Shown piece by piece: positions 1 to 5,475 of a stretch of DNA of 11,100 bases. Source of the stretch: Candidatus Woesearchaeota archaeon. Its GTDB lineage: Archaea > Nanobdellota > Nanobdellia > Woesearchaeales > ARS49. Made by a program: the position numbers and the translations under genes. A model generated the notes under the pieces. That model saw only the letters and a list, made by a program, of their open reading frames with translations, did not search any database and was not told where the DNA came from. Each line of letters begins with the position of its first letter. Position 1 is the first letter of the stretch. The stretch lies in contig JACQNB010000075.1 in NCBI GenBank assembly GCA_016203265.1, positions 1 to 11,100 of the forward strand. Reading direction: 5' to 3'.

Positions 1-122
1 AAAATATCTTGAATATATAACGAATTCTCAACTCCTATTAGCATTATTGAAATCTCCGAAAAGCCTCATTGAGTTAGTGCACGCAACACCGCGCACGATG
101 AAGAAAATCATAGAAAGAAACA
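1..122. other. AT-rich left edge, no gene seen
   Basis: I see no convincing gene here. Read on the minus strand, the stretch just past the nuclease stop (about 100-121) is pyrimidine-rich with several T runs, which suits an archaeal oligo-T type terminator for the gene that ends at 123. A TATA-like tract (aatatata) around 12-20 could, on the minus strand, serve a gene beginning just outside the window. Both readings are weak inferences from base composition. Confidence 0.3.
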
Positions 123-659
123 TTAACGCTTCCGAAATGAAGTAAGTGTCAATTCTCTCTCCAACACTTCCTTCTTTCCAAATGAGATGTTGACTGCTGC
201 TGTTCGCACTTTCGTGCACGGCTCAACTAACTTATGCACTTCCGTCACGAATCCCAAATCATGCAGTTTCTGAATCGTGACGATCTGTCGCATACTCAGT
301 TGTTCATGCCCTAATTTGCACTCCACAAACTTCATCTCGCCTGAGAGAGGATGATAACAAAGGAAGTCAGGCATGCCATGATGAACCGAAGAAAGGTAAC
401 ACACGCGATCAAGCACGTCCTCGCCTTTCATCTCTTTCAACAAGTTCGAAAGCAGTTCATAGTGTTTGCGCACGTGAGGATACATATCGCTATACGCGTG
501 CAAAAATCCTCCTCTCCACACGTGCCAGCCCTGCTTCTGCAATCGGCGCCGTAATTGCAGTTCAGAAAGCCCAATGCGGCTTTTGTACGGATAGTTGCGC
601 ATGGGGACATAAACAGTCTTGATGATGAGCCCAAATTCGAGAAGCGTTGCCTGGCGCAC
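123..659 (-). CDS. VRR-NUC-like PD-(D/E)xK nuclease
   Basis: This 178-aa protein has the core of the VRR-NUC branch of the PD-(D/E)xK nuclease superfamily. G95-M-P-D98 is followed by a strand, then F-V-E113-C-K115, then E-Q-L-S-x-x-Q near 119-125 and a conserved L-x-x-L-G-F turn. D98, E113 and K115 are the expected metal and catalytic residues. The first 90 residues are basic and aromatic and may bind DNA. The start chosen is a GTG at 659, because a TATA-like CTATTTGA on the coding strand (682-689) is centred 26.5 bp upstream, as at the other genes here; an ATG at 602 is the alternative and would remove 19 residues. Such domains occur in structure-specific DNA-repair nucleases, in restriction-type enzymes and as single-domain phage proteins. 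No methylase, helicase or phage gene is adjacent, so its exact role is open. Confidence 0.75.
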   Translation of the reverse strand: MRQATLLEFGLIIKTVYVPMRNYPYKSRIGLSELQLRRRLQKQGWHVWRGGFLHAYSDMYPHVRKHYELLSNLLKEMKGEDVLDRVCYLSSVHHGMPDFLCYHPLSGEMKFVECKLGHEQLSMRQIVTIQKLHDLGFVTEVHKLVEPCTKVRTAAVNISFGKKEVLERELTLTSFRKR

Positions 660-681
660 GAAAAGGAAGGAAAACAGTCAT

Positions 682-689
682 TCAAATAG
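682..689 (-). promoter_or_regulatory. TATA box of the VRR-NUC gene
   Basis: On the minus strand this reads CTATTTGA, in the 56-bp gap after the S16 protease gene stops. Its centre lies 26.5 bp from the GTG at 659. That implies a leaderless transcript independent of the protease gene, and it decides the longer start. Confidence 0.5.
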
Positions 690-715
690 GCTACGCATAC
701 ATGTCCAGTGCAAAT

Positions 716-2371
716 CTAACGCTTGCGTTTCTTCGGCTGGAACAACGAAGCCAGAATCCAACCCAAAGCAATGCCGCCAAACACGAGCAAAAGGTCGGAA
801 AGCAACGGTATCCGCAGGCTCGGCTTGGATTCCGCAAAATACACGTCCAGCGTGCTCAATTCGTTCGCGTATTCCGCGAACAATAGCGCCGAATACTTGT
901 CCTCGGACTGCAAGGCCTTCGCATACTCATAGTAAGAATAACCAATAATGGGGAAAATCTGTTTTGCCTGCGCGCGAACTAGCGCGCGCTGTGTCGCGGC
1001 CAACTTCACCGAAATAATCTCATCCGTCCGATTCTCCTCAACGCCCAAGACAGAAAGCACGCTGTCGGCTTCGGATTTGGCTTTGGCCGCCTCATGCAAA
1101 CAGATGATGTACTGTCCGGTCTTGGCCTGCTCTTCCGCATAATTCAAGGTCTTGCGCGTCTGCTGCAGACCGTCAGGATACACGGTCTGGACATAATTAT
1201 AGCGTTCTTCGGCCTCCCCGAGTTTCTCTTCGCACGAGCGACGGAGACTTTCGTTCGTGAACGTCGCCTTGCGTCCAGGAGTTCCGAAGAACGTGCCCCA
1301 CGCGCGTGCGCTATTGAGCCGTTCAATCGCGTACGCCAGTTCGCGCGTGTTCTCGGGCGTCACCGAATTCTCTTTCGCCAATCGTTCCAGCGCTTCCTGC
1401 GCTTCGCCGATGCGTTCCTTCACGAGCATGTACGTCTGCAAATCAGTGATGGTCGTCAAAGGCTGCTCTTCGGCATTAAGAGCGAATGTCGCCTTCAGTT
1501 CTGCCGCGACGCGTTCCTGGAACTCGTCAATCATGATGCCTTGCAATTGGTATTCGGTATTCTCGAGGTTCGCGCGGAAACAGTACGACGCCGCGGAATA
1601 ATATTCCCCCTGCGCCGCGTACGTGTCGGCGATGGACGTGAAGTTCTCAGCGCGGGACGTCAACGGCTCTTCTCCGCAAAGTTCATCAGCCACCTTTTGC
1701 ATCGTCGCCTTATACGCGGGATCCATCACGAAAGGTCGTTCATCACGAACAACACGCGTGTTCGTGAAGTGCGCAAGCGCTTCATCAAGCGTCGCGACTT
1801 CGACGACTTCAACGCCAAGTGTCGCGCCGAGCGCAATCAAATCGGTCGTTTCGCCGCCATCCTTATACACGGACGTGCCGGCCGGAATGAGCACTTTGGT
1901 GATGCCTCCTTTGGCTGCCGCCGCAAGCTTGTCCTTGGTGCCGCCAACCGGACCGATAAGCCCGCCGGAGTTGATGGTGCCGGTCATGGCCACGCTTTCG
2001 TTGAGTTTGCGGTCAGAAATGAGCGCGGCGGCCAACACCGCTGCCGAGCTTCCGGCAGACGGTCCACCAACGATGCCGGGTGACGCCTGAATCGCGTAGA
2101 AGAAATCAGTGCCGCTGCAGTCTTTGTCCAATTCAGTGCACGCCACCTGCTGCGCAAGACGCAAGGACACCTGCGTCGCGATCTTGGTCAACGGAAACGT
2201 GTCCAAGAACACCCTTCCCGAACCGGGCTGCGTCTGCAGGCTCAAGTCAGCCAAAATGCCGGTGCTGTTGCCGTCCTCTTCCAGCAACGCAAGCAGTTTG
2301 ACGTGCGCTTCGGCTGCGGAAACGTTAGGAATAACGAGCAGGAGAAGGAACAAGAGTAATGCTCGTTTCAT
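716..2371 (-). CDS. Exported, membrane-anchored S16 (Lon-like) Ser-Lys protease, COG1750 type
   Basis: A 551-aa predicted extracytoplasmic serine protease without an ATPase domain. Residues 1-19 form a signal peptide (basic K-R start, Leu-rich core, A-A-E junction). Residues about 25-205 match the Lon proteolytic fold: G-G-P-S105-A-G-S carries the catalytic serine, and G-P-V-G-G-T-K146-D-K-L-A-A the catalytic lysine, followed by the typical K-V-L-I-P-A strand. The middle (about 220-515) is helical, Glu/Ala/Arg-rich and TPR- or coiled-coil-like. A hydrophobic segment at about 520-542, followed by a K-K-R-K-R tail, should anchor it with the protease outside. Family members are found across archaea as predicted archaeal serine proteases with unknown substrates. 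The start is set by the TATA box centred 25.5 bp upstream. A Kazal-type inhibitor is encoded about 1.7 kb away, but any link is speculative. Confidence 0.85.
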   Translation of the reverse strand: MKRALLLFLLLLVIPNVSAAEAHVKLLALLEEDGNSTGILADLSLQTQPGSGRVFLDTFPLTKIATQVSLRLAQQVACTELDKDCSGTDFFYAIQASPGIVGGPSAGSSAAVLAAALISDRKLNESVAMTGTINSGGLIGPVGGTKDKLAAAAKGGITKVLIPAGTSVYKDGGETTDLIALGATLGVEVVEVATLDEALAHFTNTRVVRDERPFVMDPAYKATMQKVADELCGEEPLTSRAENFTSIADTYAAQGEYYSAASYCFRANLENTEYQLQGIMIDEFQERVAAELKATFALNAEEQPLTTITDLQTYMLVKERIGEAQEALERLAKENSVTPENTRELAYAIERLNSARAWGTFFGTPGRKATFTNESLRRSCEEKLGEAEERYNYVQTVYPDGLQQTRKTLNYAEEQAKTGQYIICLHEAAKAKSEADSVLSVLGVEENRTDEIISVKLAATQRALVRAQAKQIFPIIGYSYYEYAKALQSEDKYSALLFAEYANELSTLDVYFAESKPSLRIPLLSDLLLVFGGIALGWILASLFQPKKRKR

Positions 2372-2391
2372 GGGTTTGACCGTGCATAAGA

Positions 2392-2405
2392 GCTATTTAA
2401 GGATT
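2392..2405 (-). promoter_or_regulatory. BRE/TATA promoter of the S16 protease gene
   Basis: The minus strand reads AATCCTTAAATAGC, a purine/AT BRE-like stretch followed by the TATA box TTAAATAG (2393-2400). The TATA centre is 25.5 bp from the ATG at 2371, so the mRNA should be leaderless. The same 14-mer, with at most one change, recurs at 4695-4708 and 4968-4981. Confidence 0.75.
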
Positions 2406-2491
2406 GTGAGCGCCCCAGAACAACCGTTCCCCGGCAGCTGCGCCTACAGAACGCTTCCCAGATCTTGCCGTCCGTGGCGAGCCTTGTTGAG

Positions 2492-2608
2492 TCACAAATA
2501 CTGAAGCAACGACAACAAAAGAAAGCTCAAGCAAGCAGCATTGAAACCCGAGCGTACGCCCTTGCGGACGTACGCGCGGGAAAAAGAGGTGATCATAACT
2601 CGCGTTAC
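2492..2608 (-). ncRNA. Candidate structured small RNA (or 34-aa peptide mRNA)
   Basis: The region sits in an otherwise unexplained 384-bp gap. Downstream of a strong minus-strand TATA box (TTTATATA, 2631-2638), the predicted start near 2608 coincides with a small hairpin, stem TAAC/GTTA with loop GCGA (2596-2607). About 15 bases further comes a 15-position hairpin at 2547-2580: four pairs, one C/T mismatch, ten pairs including one G-T wobble, and a GCAA loop. Both loops are GNRA tetraloops only on the minus strand, which argues for an RNA read in that direction. A T-rich run follows (about 2503-2525). The sequence does not show RNase P or SRP RNA signatures. The same transcript could encode a 34-aa peptide (ATG at 2596, stop at 2492) with a basic start and a Leu-rich end. 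The 3' boundary is a guess. Confidence 0.3.
2547..2580 (-). repeat. Inverted repeat / GCAA-capped hairpin
   Basis: The arms GCGTACG and CGTACGC are perfect 7-bp complements. On the minus strand they enclose T-C-C, the loop G-C-A-A and G-G-G, making ten consecutive pairs, with four more pairs (CCCG/CGGG) outside a single mismatch. This is the most stable foldable element visible between genes in the window. It lies far from either flanking start codon, so it is unlikely to be an attenuator of those genes. Confidence 0.65.
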
Positions 2609-2621
2609 TACTCGACTATGG

Positions 2622-2640
2622 TATATATAGTATATAAAGC
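2622..2640. promoter_or_regulatory. Orphan TATA-rich tract in the 2.4-2.75 kb gap
   Basis: The tract tatatatag-tatataaagc contains good archaeal TATA matches in both directions. On the minus strand TTTATATA at 2631-2638 would start transcription near 2608, exactly where the first hairpin begins. On the plus strand initiation would fall near 2661, where no credible gene follows. It belongs to neither flanking gene, because both have their own TATA boxes. Confidence 0.5.
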
Positions 2641-2724
2641 TTTCTGTCAGACCGCACTCGAGAGTGGTACTCTTCATGCCATCTGCAATAGCTATATCGC
2701 CCTACACACCTAGAGACGTCATAC

Positions 2725-2732
2725 TTTATATG
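2725..2732 (+). promoter_or_regulatory. TATA box of the MBL-fold lipoprotein gene
   Basis: TTTATATG, centred 27.5 bp before the ATG at 2756, fits a leaderless transcript and fixes the start. Confidence 0.7.
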
Positions 2733-2755
2733 CATTGTGAACGATACGCGCAACC

Positions 2756-3643
2756 ATGCAAAAATGGCTGCTGTTGCTCCTGCTGACGGGCTGTACGACC
2801 GCCAATCTCATCCTCGATTTACCCATAGACACACCAACAACGTACGGTGAAGGCATCCTGACGTTGACGATGTTCGACGTCGGCCAGGGGCAGGCCATTC
2901 TCATCCGGTTGCCGGAAGGCGAAACCATCCTGTATGACGCAGCCAAAAGTGGCGAACGCCTCACCAGCCACCTCAAGAACGCGAGCATCACGACATTGGA
3001 CTACGCCATCATCAGCAACCTGGACGCGGACCATGCCGCAGGACTGATCAAGGGCTTTGACGTTTTCACGGTCAAGCACTATCTCCAACCGTCAGTCCCG
3101 TGCGACACGAAAACGTGCGCCTCGCTCAACGCCAAGGCAGCCGCGGAAGGCAGCACGCTCTTGGACTGGCACGATGGCGACGCGTTCGTCATCAGCGGCG
3201 CGAGGATCGACGTCCTCAATCCCGACGCGCCGTTGGCGTTCAGCGGCGACAACGACAACAGCATCGTCCTCAAGCTAACGTACAAGAACGTCAGCATCCT
3301 TCTGCCGGGAGACTGCGAACTCAAGTGCGAAGACGCGTTGGTCGAACAGTACGGCAACCGGCTCCAAAGCGACGTCTACATCGCGGGCCATCACGGCAGC
3401 AAGACGTCCAGCAGCAAGCCGTTCGTTGACTCCATCAACCCCGAACTCGCGTTAGTCAGCGTCGGCAAGACCAACCAGTACGGCCATCCTGCTCCGGCAG
3501 TCATCGATCGCCTCAATCAAACGACGAACGGCTACGTGTTCAGAACCGACGAGTCAGGAACGCTCACCGTCACGACCGACGGGCAGACGATTGAAGTGAG
3601 GGACGCAAAAGGAATCATTGCGTGGGTGGCTGCAAATCCTTAA
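2756..3643 (+). CDS. Metallo-beta-lactamase-fold lipoprotein, ComEC C-terminal type (COG2333)
   Basis: A 295-aa protein with a short signal peptide ending in a lipobox (L-L-T-G-C13), so it is probably lipid-anchored outside the cell. The rest matches the soluble MBL domain found at the C-terminus of ComEC/Rec2 DNA-uptake proteins: F-D41-V-G-Q-G-Q-A, then S-N88-L-D90-A-D92-H93, L-P-G-D186, A-G-H212-H213-G-S and Y-G-H244-P. In relatives the metal motif usually begins S-H-x-D-x-D-H; here the first His is Asn88, which may alter the metal site. Standalone secreted forms are thought to act on nucleic acid or phosphoesters, but the substrate is unknown. No ComEC channel gene is nearby. Its last 29 bp overlap the convergent Nudix gene. 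Confidence 0.8.
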   Translation: MQKWLLLLLLTGCTTANLILDLPIDTPTTYGEGILTLTMFDVGQGQAILIRLPEGETILYDAAKSGERLTSHLKNASITTLDYAIISNLDADHAAGLIKGFDVFTVKHYLQPSVPCDTKTCASLNAKAAAEGSTLLDWHDGDAFVISGARIDVLNPDAPLAFSGDNDNSIVLKLTYKNVSILLPGDCELKCEDALVEQYGNRLQSDVYIAGHHGSKTSSSKPFVDSINPELALVSVGKTNQYGHPAPAVIDRLNQTTNGYVFRTDESGTLTVTTDGQTIEVRDAKGIIAWVAANP

Positions 3644-4055
3644 GGTTGGTCTTTCTTCCGGCGGCAATATCCTCAAGAATCGCCTTATCGTCCCACATCA
3701 ATTCAAGATGGCGAATTTCTTCGATGGAATGCAGTCCCAACCCATCGCCTTCCTTTTGCTGTTTGCGTAATTGATCGAGCTGAATGGTCAAAGGCGCGAC
3801 AAAGACAAACAATTCACGGGAAGGCCCCCCATCCGGAGATTGGGCAACCGTGTATCTGCCGAAAAACTGAGGAATGAGGGAAATCTGCAATTCCTCATGC
3901 GCTTCACGTATGACTGCCTTTTCCGGTGTTTCTCCTTGTTCGATGCCACCGCCAAAGAAGCCCCACATGTTCGGGCGATATTTTGGATGAGCATCCCGAT
4001 GCTGCAAAAGCATGCGTTTCTCTTGAATGAGCGTAAAAATGGCGATTCTGCGCAT
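3615..4055 (-). CDS. Nudix hydrolase
   Basis: A 146-aa single-domain Nudix protein hydrolysing a nucleoside-diphosphate-linked (NDP-X) compound; the exact substrate cannot be told. The Nudix box is complete except for one position: G36-x5-E42-x7-R50-E51-x-x-E54-E55-x-Q57-I58, with Gln where the consensus has Gly. The W-x-F-F-G-G-G approach to the box is typical of MutT-like members. The ATG at 4055 is preferred because it overlaps the stop of the Kazal gene as TGATG, a classic translational coupling; a GTG two codons upstream is possible. It is the last gene of the three-gene minus operon starting at 4674. Its 3' end overlaps the convergent MBL gene by 29 bp. Confidence 0.85.
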   Translation of the reverse strand: MRRIAIFTLIQEKRMLLQHRDAHPKYRPNMWGFFGGGIEQGETPEKAVIREAHEELQISLIPQFFGRYTVAQSPDGGPSRELFVFVAPLTIQLDQLRKQQKEGDGLGLHSIEEIRHLELMWDDKAILEDIAAGRKTNLKDLQPPTQ

Positions 4056-4261
4056 CAACACTCGCCTTCTCTGTACGTTACTTTAGCACAACCGGCAAAA
4101 CAAGAATTACTATAAGTCTTTCCGTCACTCCCGCACACCGGAGCATAATTCGCGGTGCAGATGCAGCTCGGGCCTTCTTCGCCGCCGGAAACAGGAGCTT
4201 CAGAAGGCGGGGTTGTACACGCAATCAAGAATAACAACAGGAACAGCAGCGTTCGTCTCAT
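4055..4261 (-). CDS. Kazal-type protease inhibitor, small exported lipoprotein
   Basis: A 68-aa protein. Residues 1-14 form a signal peptide (M-R-R, Leu/Phe-rich core) and L-I-A-C15 resembles a lipobox. A Thr/Pro/Ser linker follows, and residues 33-68 form one Kazal domain: C33-I-C35, Y-A-P-V-C43-G-S-D-G-K-T-Y-S-N-S-C54, C58 and terminal C68, the six cysteines expected for three disulfides. Canonical Kazal domains block serine proteases through the reactive loop between the second and third cysteines. Here it would be displayed on the outer face of the membrane. The ATG overlaps the stop of the 138-aa gene (ATGA), and its own stop overlaps the Nudix ATG. Some Kazal-like domains act as structural modules, so inhibition is an inference. 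Confidence 0.8.
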   Translation of the reverse strand: MRRTLLFLLLFLIACTTPPSEAPVSGGEEGPSCICTANYAPVCGSDGKTYSNSCFAGCAKVTYREGEC

Positions 4262-4674
4262 TTGATGAGCTGGTGCTTTCTCAAAATCTCCTTGAACTTG
4301 TCGTAGTCGGGAGTCTGCTTGAATTCGTGGATTGCGTCGCCGTCCATGCGTTTCATCACGGCCAGCGAAATGCGCGCGACTTCCTTCAAATCAGCCGTCG
4401 CGTCCGTCGAACTCACTTGCGATTGGACTGCTTCCTCGGAAACGTCTTCAGGCACGTCTTCCGCGCCGAAAAGCTTGTCGACCATGCCGGAAATCCATCC
4501 TTTCTTCGGCTGTTCATCAATGACTTCGGATGCCATAGGTTCTGCCTCTTTACTGTTCTTGTACGGGTGCACCGTCGGGTGCAGCGCCGGCTTGAAAAAA
4601 CTCCAATCTGATTTCCTGCGCTGAGACAGGTACGAGTCCATGTCGCGCCTGAGCTGTCTCCGCCGTTCATCCAT
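4258..4674 (-). CDS. Conserved-looking hypothetical protein, 138 aa
   Basis: I do not recognise the family. The first 25 residues are strongly basic with Arg-rich helix character, followed by aromatic and His/Pro stretches (W24, F26, F27). Residues 45-95 are acidic and low in complexity, with a short amphipathic patch (W60-I-S-G-M-V-D-K-L-F-G). Residues 95-138 look like a compact helical domain ending L-R-K-H-x-L-I-K. No signal peptide or membrane segment is visible. It is first in the operon with the Kazal lipoprotein (ATGA overlap) and the Nudix hydrolase. Its own promoter lies 25.5 bp upstream, so translation should be leaderless. It could be a small adaptor or nucleic-acid-associated protein, but there is no direct evidence. 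Confidence 0.75.
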   Translation of the reverse strand: MDERRRQLRRDMDSYLSQRRKSDWSFFKPALHPTVHPYKNSKEAEPMASEVIDEQPKKGWISGMVDKLFGAEDVPEDVSEEAVQSQVSSTDATADLKEVARISLAVMKRMDGDAIHEFKQTPDYDKFKEILRKHQLIK

Positions 4675-4694
4675 GGCGTTCCACGAGCATCACG

Positions 4695-4708
4695 GCTTTT
4701 TAAGGATT
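4695..4708 (-). promoter_or_regulatory. BRE/TATA promoter of the hypothetical-Kazal-Nudix operon
   Basis: The minus strand reads AATCCTTAAAAAGC; TATA TTAAAAAG is centred 25.5 bp before the ATG at 4674. It differs by one base from the elements at 2392-2405 and 4968-4981. Confidence 0.7.
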
Positions 4709-4732
4709 ATGGTAGTGGAATATCGTCGTGAA

Positions 4733-4948
4733 CTAGTCTTCGCCAATGGTCGTTTTGCCGCACACGGTGCAGTACATCTGGCCGTCCGTCACGCCGGCAC
4801 CGCAGGAAGGGCAGGTGTTCAGGACATCATCGGCCGGGTTCTCCTCGATAAGCTCGGAAACCATTGGCTGAGGAGGTTGCGGCGCGCCGCACAGGCCGCA
4901 GAACTTGTCATTCGGCGCGATGACTCCGTTGCAACGTTGACATGGCAT
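4733..4948 (-). CDS. Double zinc-ribbon protein
   Basis: A 71-aa protein made of two zinc ribbons of the DZANK type. The first uses C-Q-R-C plus F-C-G-L-C near the N-terminus, and the second C-P-S-C plus Y-C-T-V-C near the C-terminus, joined by a Pro/Glu-rich linker of about 25 residues. The start is placed at the ATG at 4948 rather than the in-frame ATG at 4966, because the TATA box (4969-4976) is centred only 6.5 bp from 4966 but 24.5 bp from 4948. Such proteins are common in archaea and usually mediate protein or nucleic-acid contacts. It shares a divergent promoter region with the JAMM-PolX operon. Confidence 0.75.
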   Translation of the reverse strand: MPCQRCNGVIAPNDKFCGLCGAPQPPQPMVSELIEENPADDVLNTCPSCGAGVTDGQMYCTVCGKTTIGED

Positions 4949-4967
4949 GCGTTCCCAAACAACCATC

Positions 4968-5003
4968 GCTATTTAAGGATTGTTGCACGGCTAGCTATAT
5001 AAA
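4968..5003. promoter_or_regulatory. Divergent promoter pair: zinc ribbon / JAMM-PolX
   Basis: The minus-strand TATA TTAAATAG (4969-4976), preceded by the shared AATCC BRE, serves the zinc-ribbon gene starting at 4948. The plus-strand TATA CTATATAA (4995-5002) serves the JAMM gene starting at 5026. Start codons are 78 bp apart and TATA centres 26 bp apart, leaving 18 bp between the two boxes for both BREs. Confidence 0.75.
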
Positions 5004-5025
5004 CAAGCAGCACCAACAGAAAGCC

Positions 5026-5475
5026 ATGTGGAAGAAAGCCGTGCGCTGGGCGCTCCGCGCGTCAGGACTGGAAGAGTTCGTCTTTCACTCAGTCTTCATC
5101 GAACGCGACGTCATCCAGGCAGTCATCGATTTCGCGAAAAACGCGCATCCGAACGAGTTCTCGGCCTATCTGCAGGGCAAGGTGAGCAACAAGGTGCTGC
5201 ACGTCACGGGCATCGTGTACGAGCACTATCACGCGAACGAGAGCCAGGCCGTCATCAGCGCAGATTTGCCGTTACTGCACGAAGTCGTGGGCACGGTCCA
5301 CAGCCATCCGAGCTTCAACAACCTGCCCAGCAGCGTGGACAAACGGGGCTTGTTCACGATGGGGCTGGTCAACCTCATCATCTGCCGTCCGTACACGTTC
5401 AACCGCGTTGCCGCGTATAGCACGAACGGCAGACCGATGGACTTCACCATCGTGGAGAAGGTAAAAGCGAAATGA
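5026..5475 (+). CDS. JAMM/MPN+ metalloprotease (JAB domain)
   Basis: A 149-aa single-domain protein with an intact JAMM zinc motif: E44 (in P-N-E-F), then H92-S-H94, seven residues, S102-x-x-D105. These are the zinc ligands and catalytic residues of Rpn11/AfJAMM-type isopeptidases. In archaea JAMM proteins can remove ubiquitin-like SAMP modifiers from proteins; a Cys-releasing or other peptidase role is also possible. The ATG at 5026 is chosen over an in-frame ATG at 4942, because the TATA box is centred 27.5 bp upstream and 4942 lies inside the divergent zinc-ribbon gene. The stop overlaps the PolX start as ATGA, so the two genes are translationally coupled. No ubiquitin-like partner gene lies in the window. 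Confidence 0.85.
   Translation: MWKKAVRWALRASGLEEFVFHSVFIERDVIQAVIDFAKNAHPNEFSAYLQGKVSNKVLHVTGIVYEHYHANESQAVISADLPLLHEVVGTVHSHPSFNNLPSSVDKRGLFTMGLVNLIICRPYTFNRVAAYSTNGRPMDFTIVEKVKAK

Noticed and set aside
28..219. A 63-codon minus-strand frame with a hydrophobic stretch
   Set aside because: It overlaps the end of the VRR-NUC gene in another frame, has no clear TATA box, and the hydrophobic part comes from T-rich sequence that looks like a terminator.
1094..2083. A 329-codon open frame antisense to the S16 protease gene
   Set aside because: The protease frame has signal peptide, catalytic dyad and membrane anchor. The antisense product is Arg/Phe/Ala-rich with no recognisable domain, and there is no TATA box at the expected distance.
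2400..2610. RNase P RNA or SRP RNA in the 2.4-2.75 kb gap
   Set aside because: I looked for the conserved RNase P core elements and the SRP helix 8 motif on both strands and found neither; only the local GNRA hairpins remain.
4258..4674. Assigning the 138-aa protein to a known regulator family
   Set aside because: The basic N-terminus and helical C-terminus are too generic; no motif supports a function.
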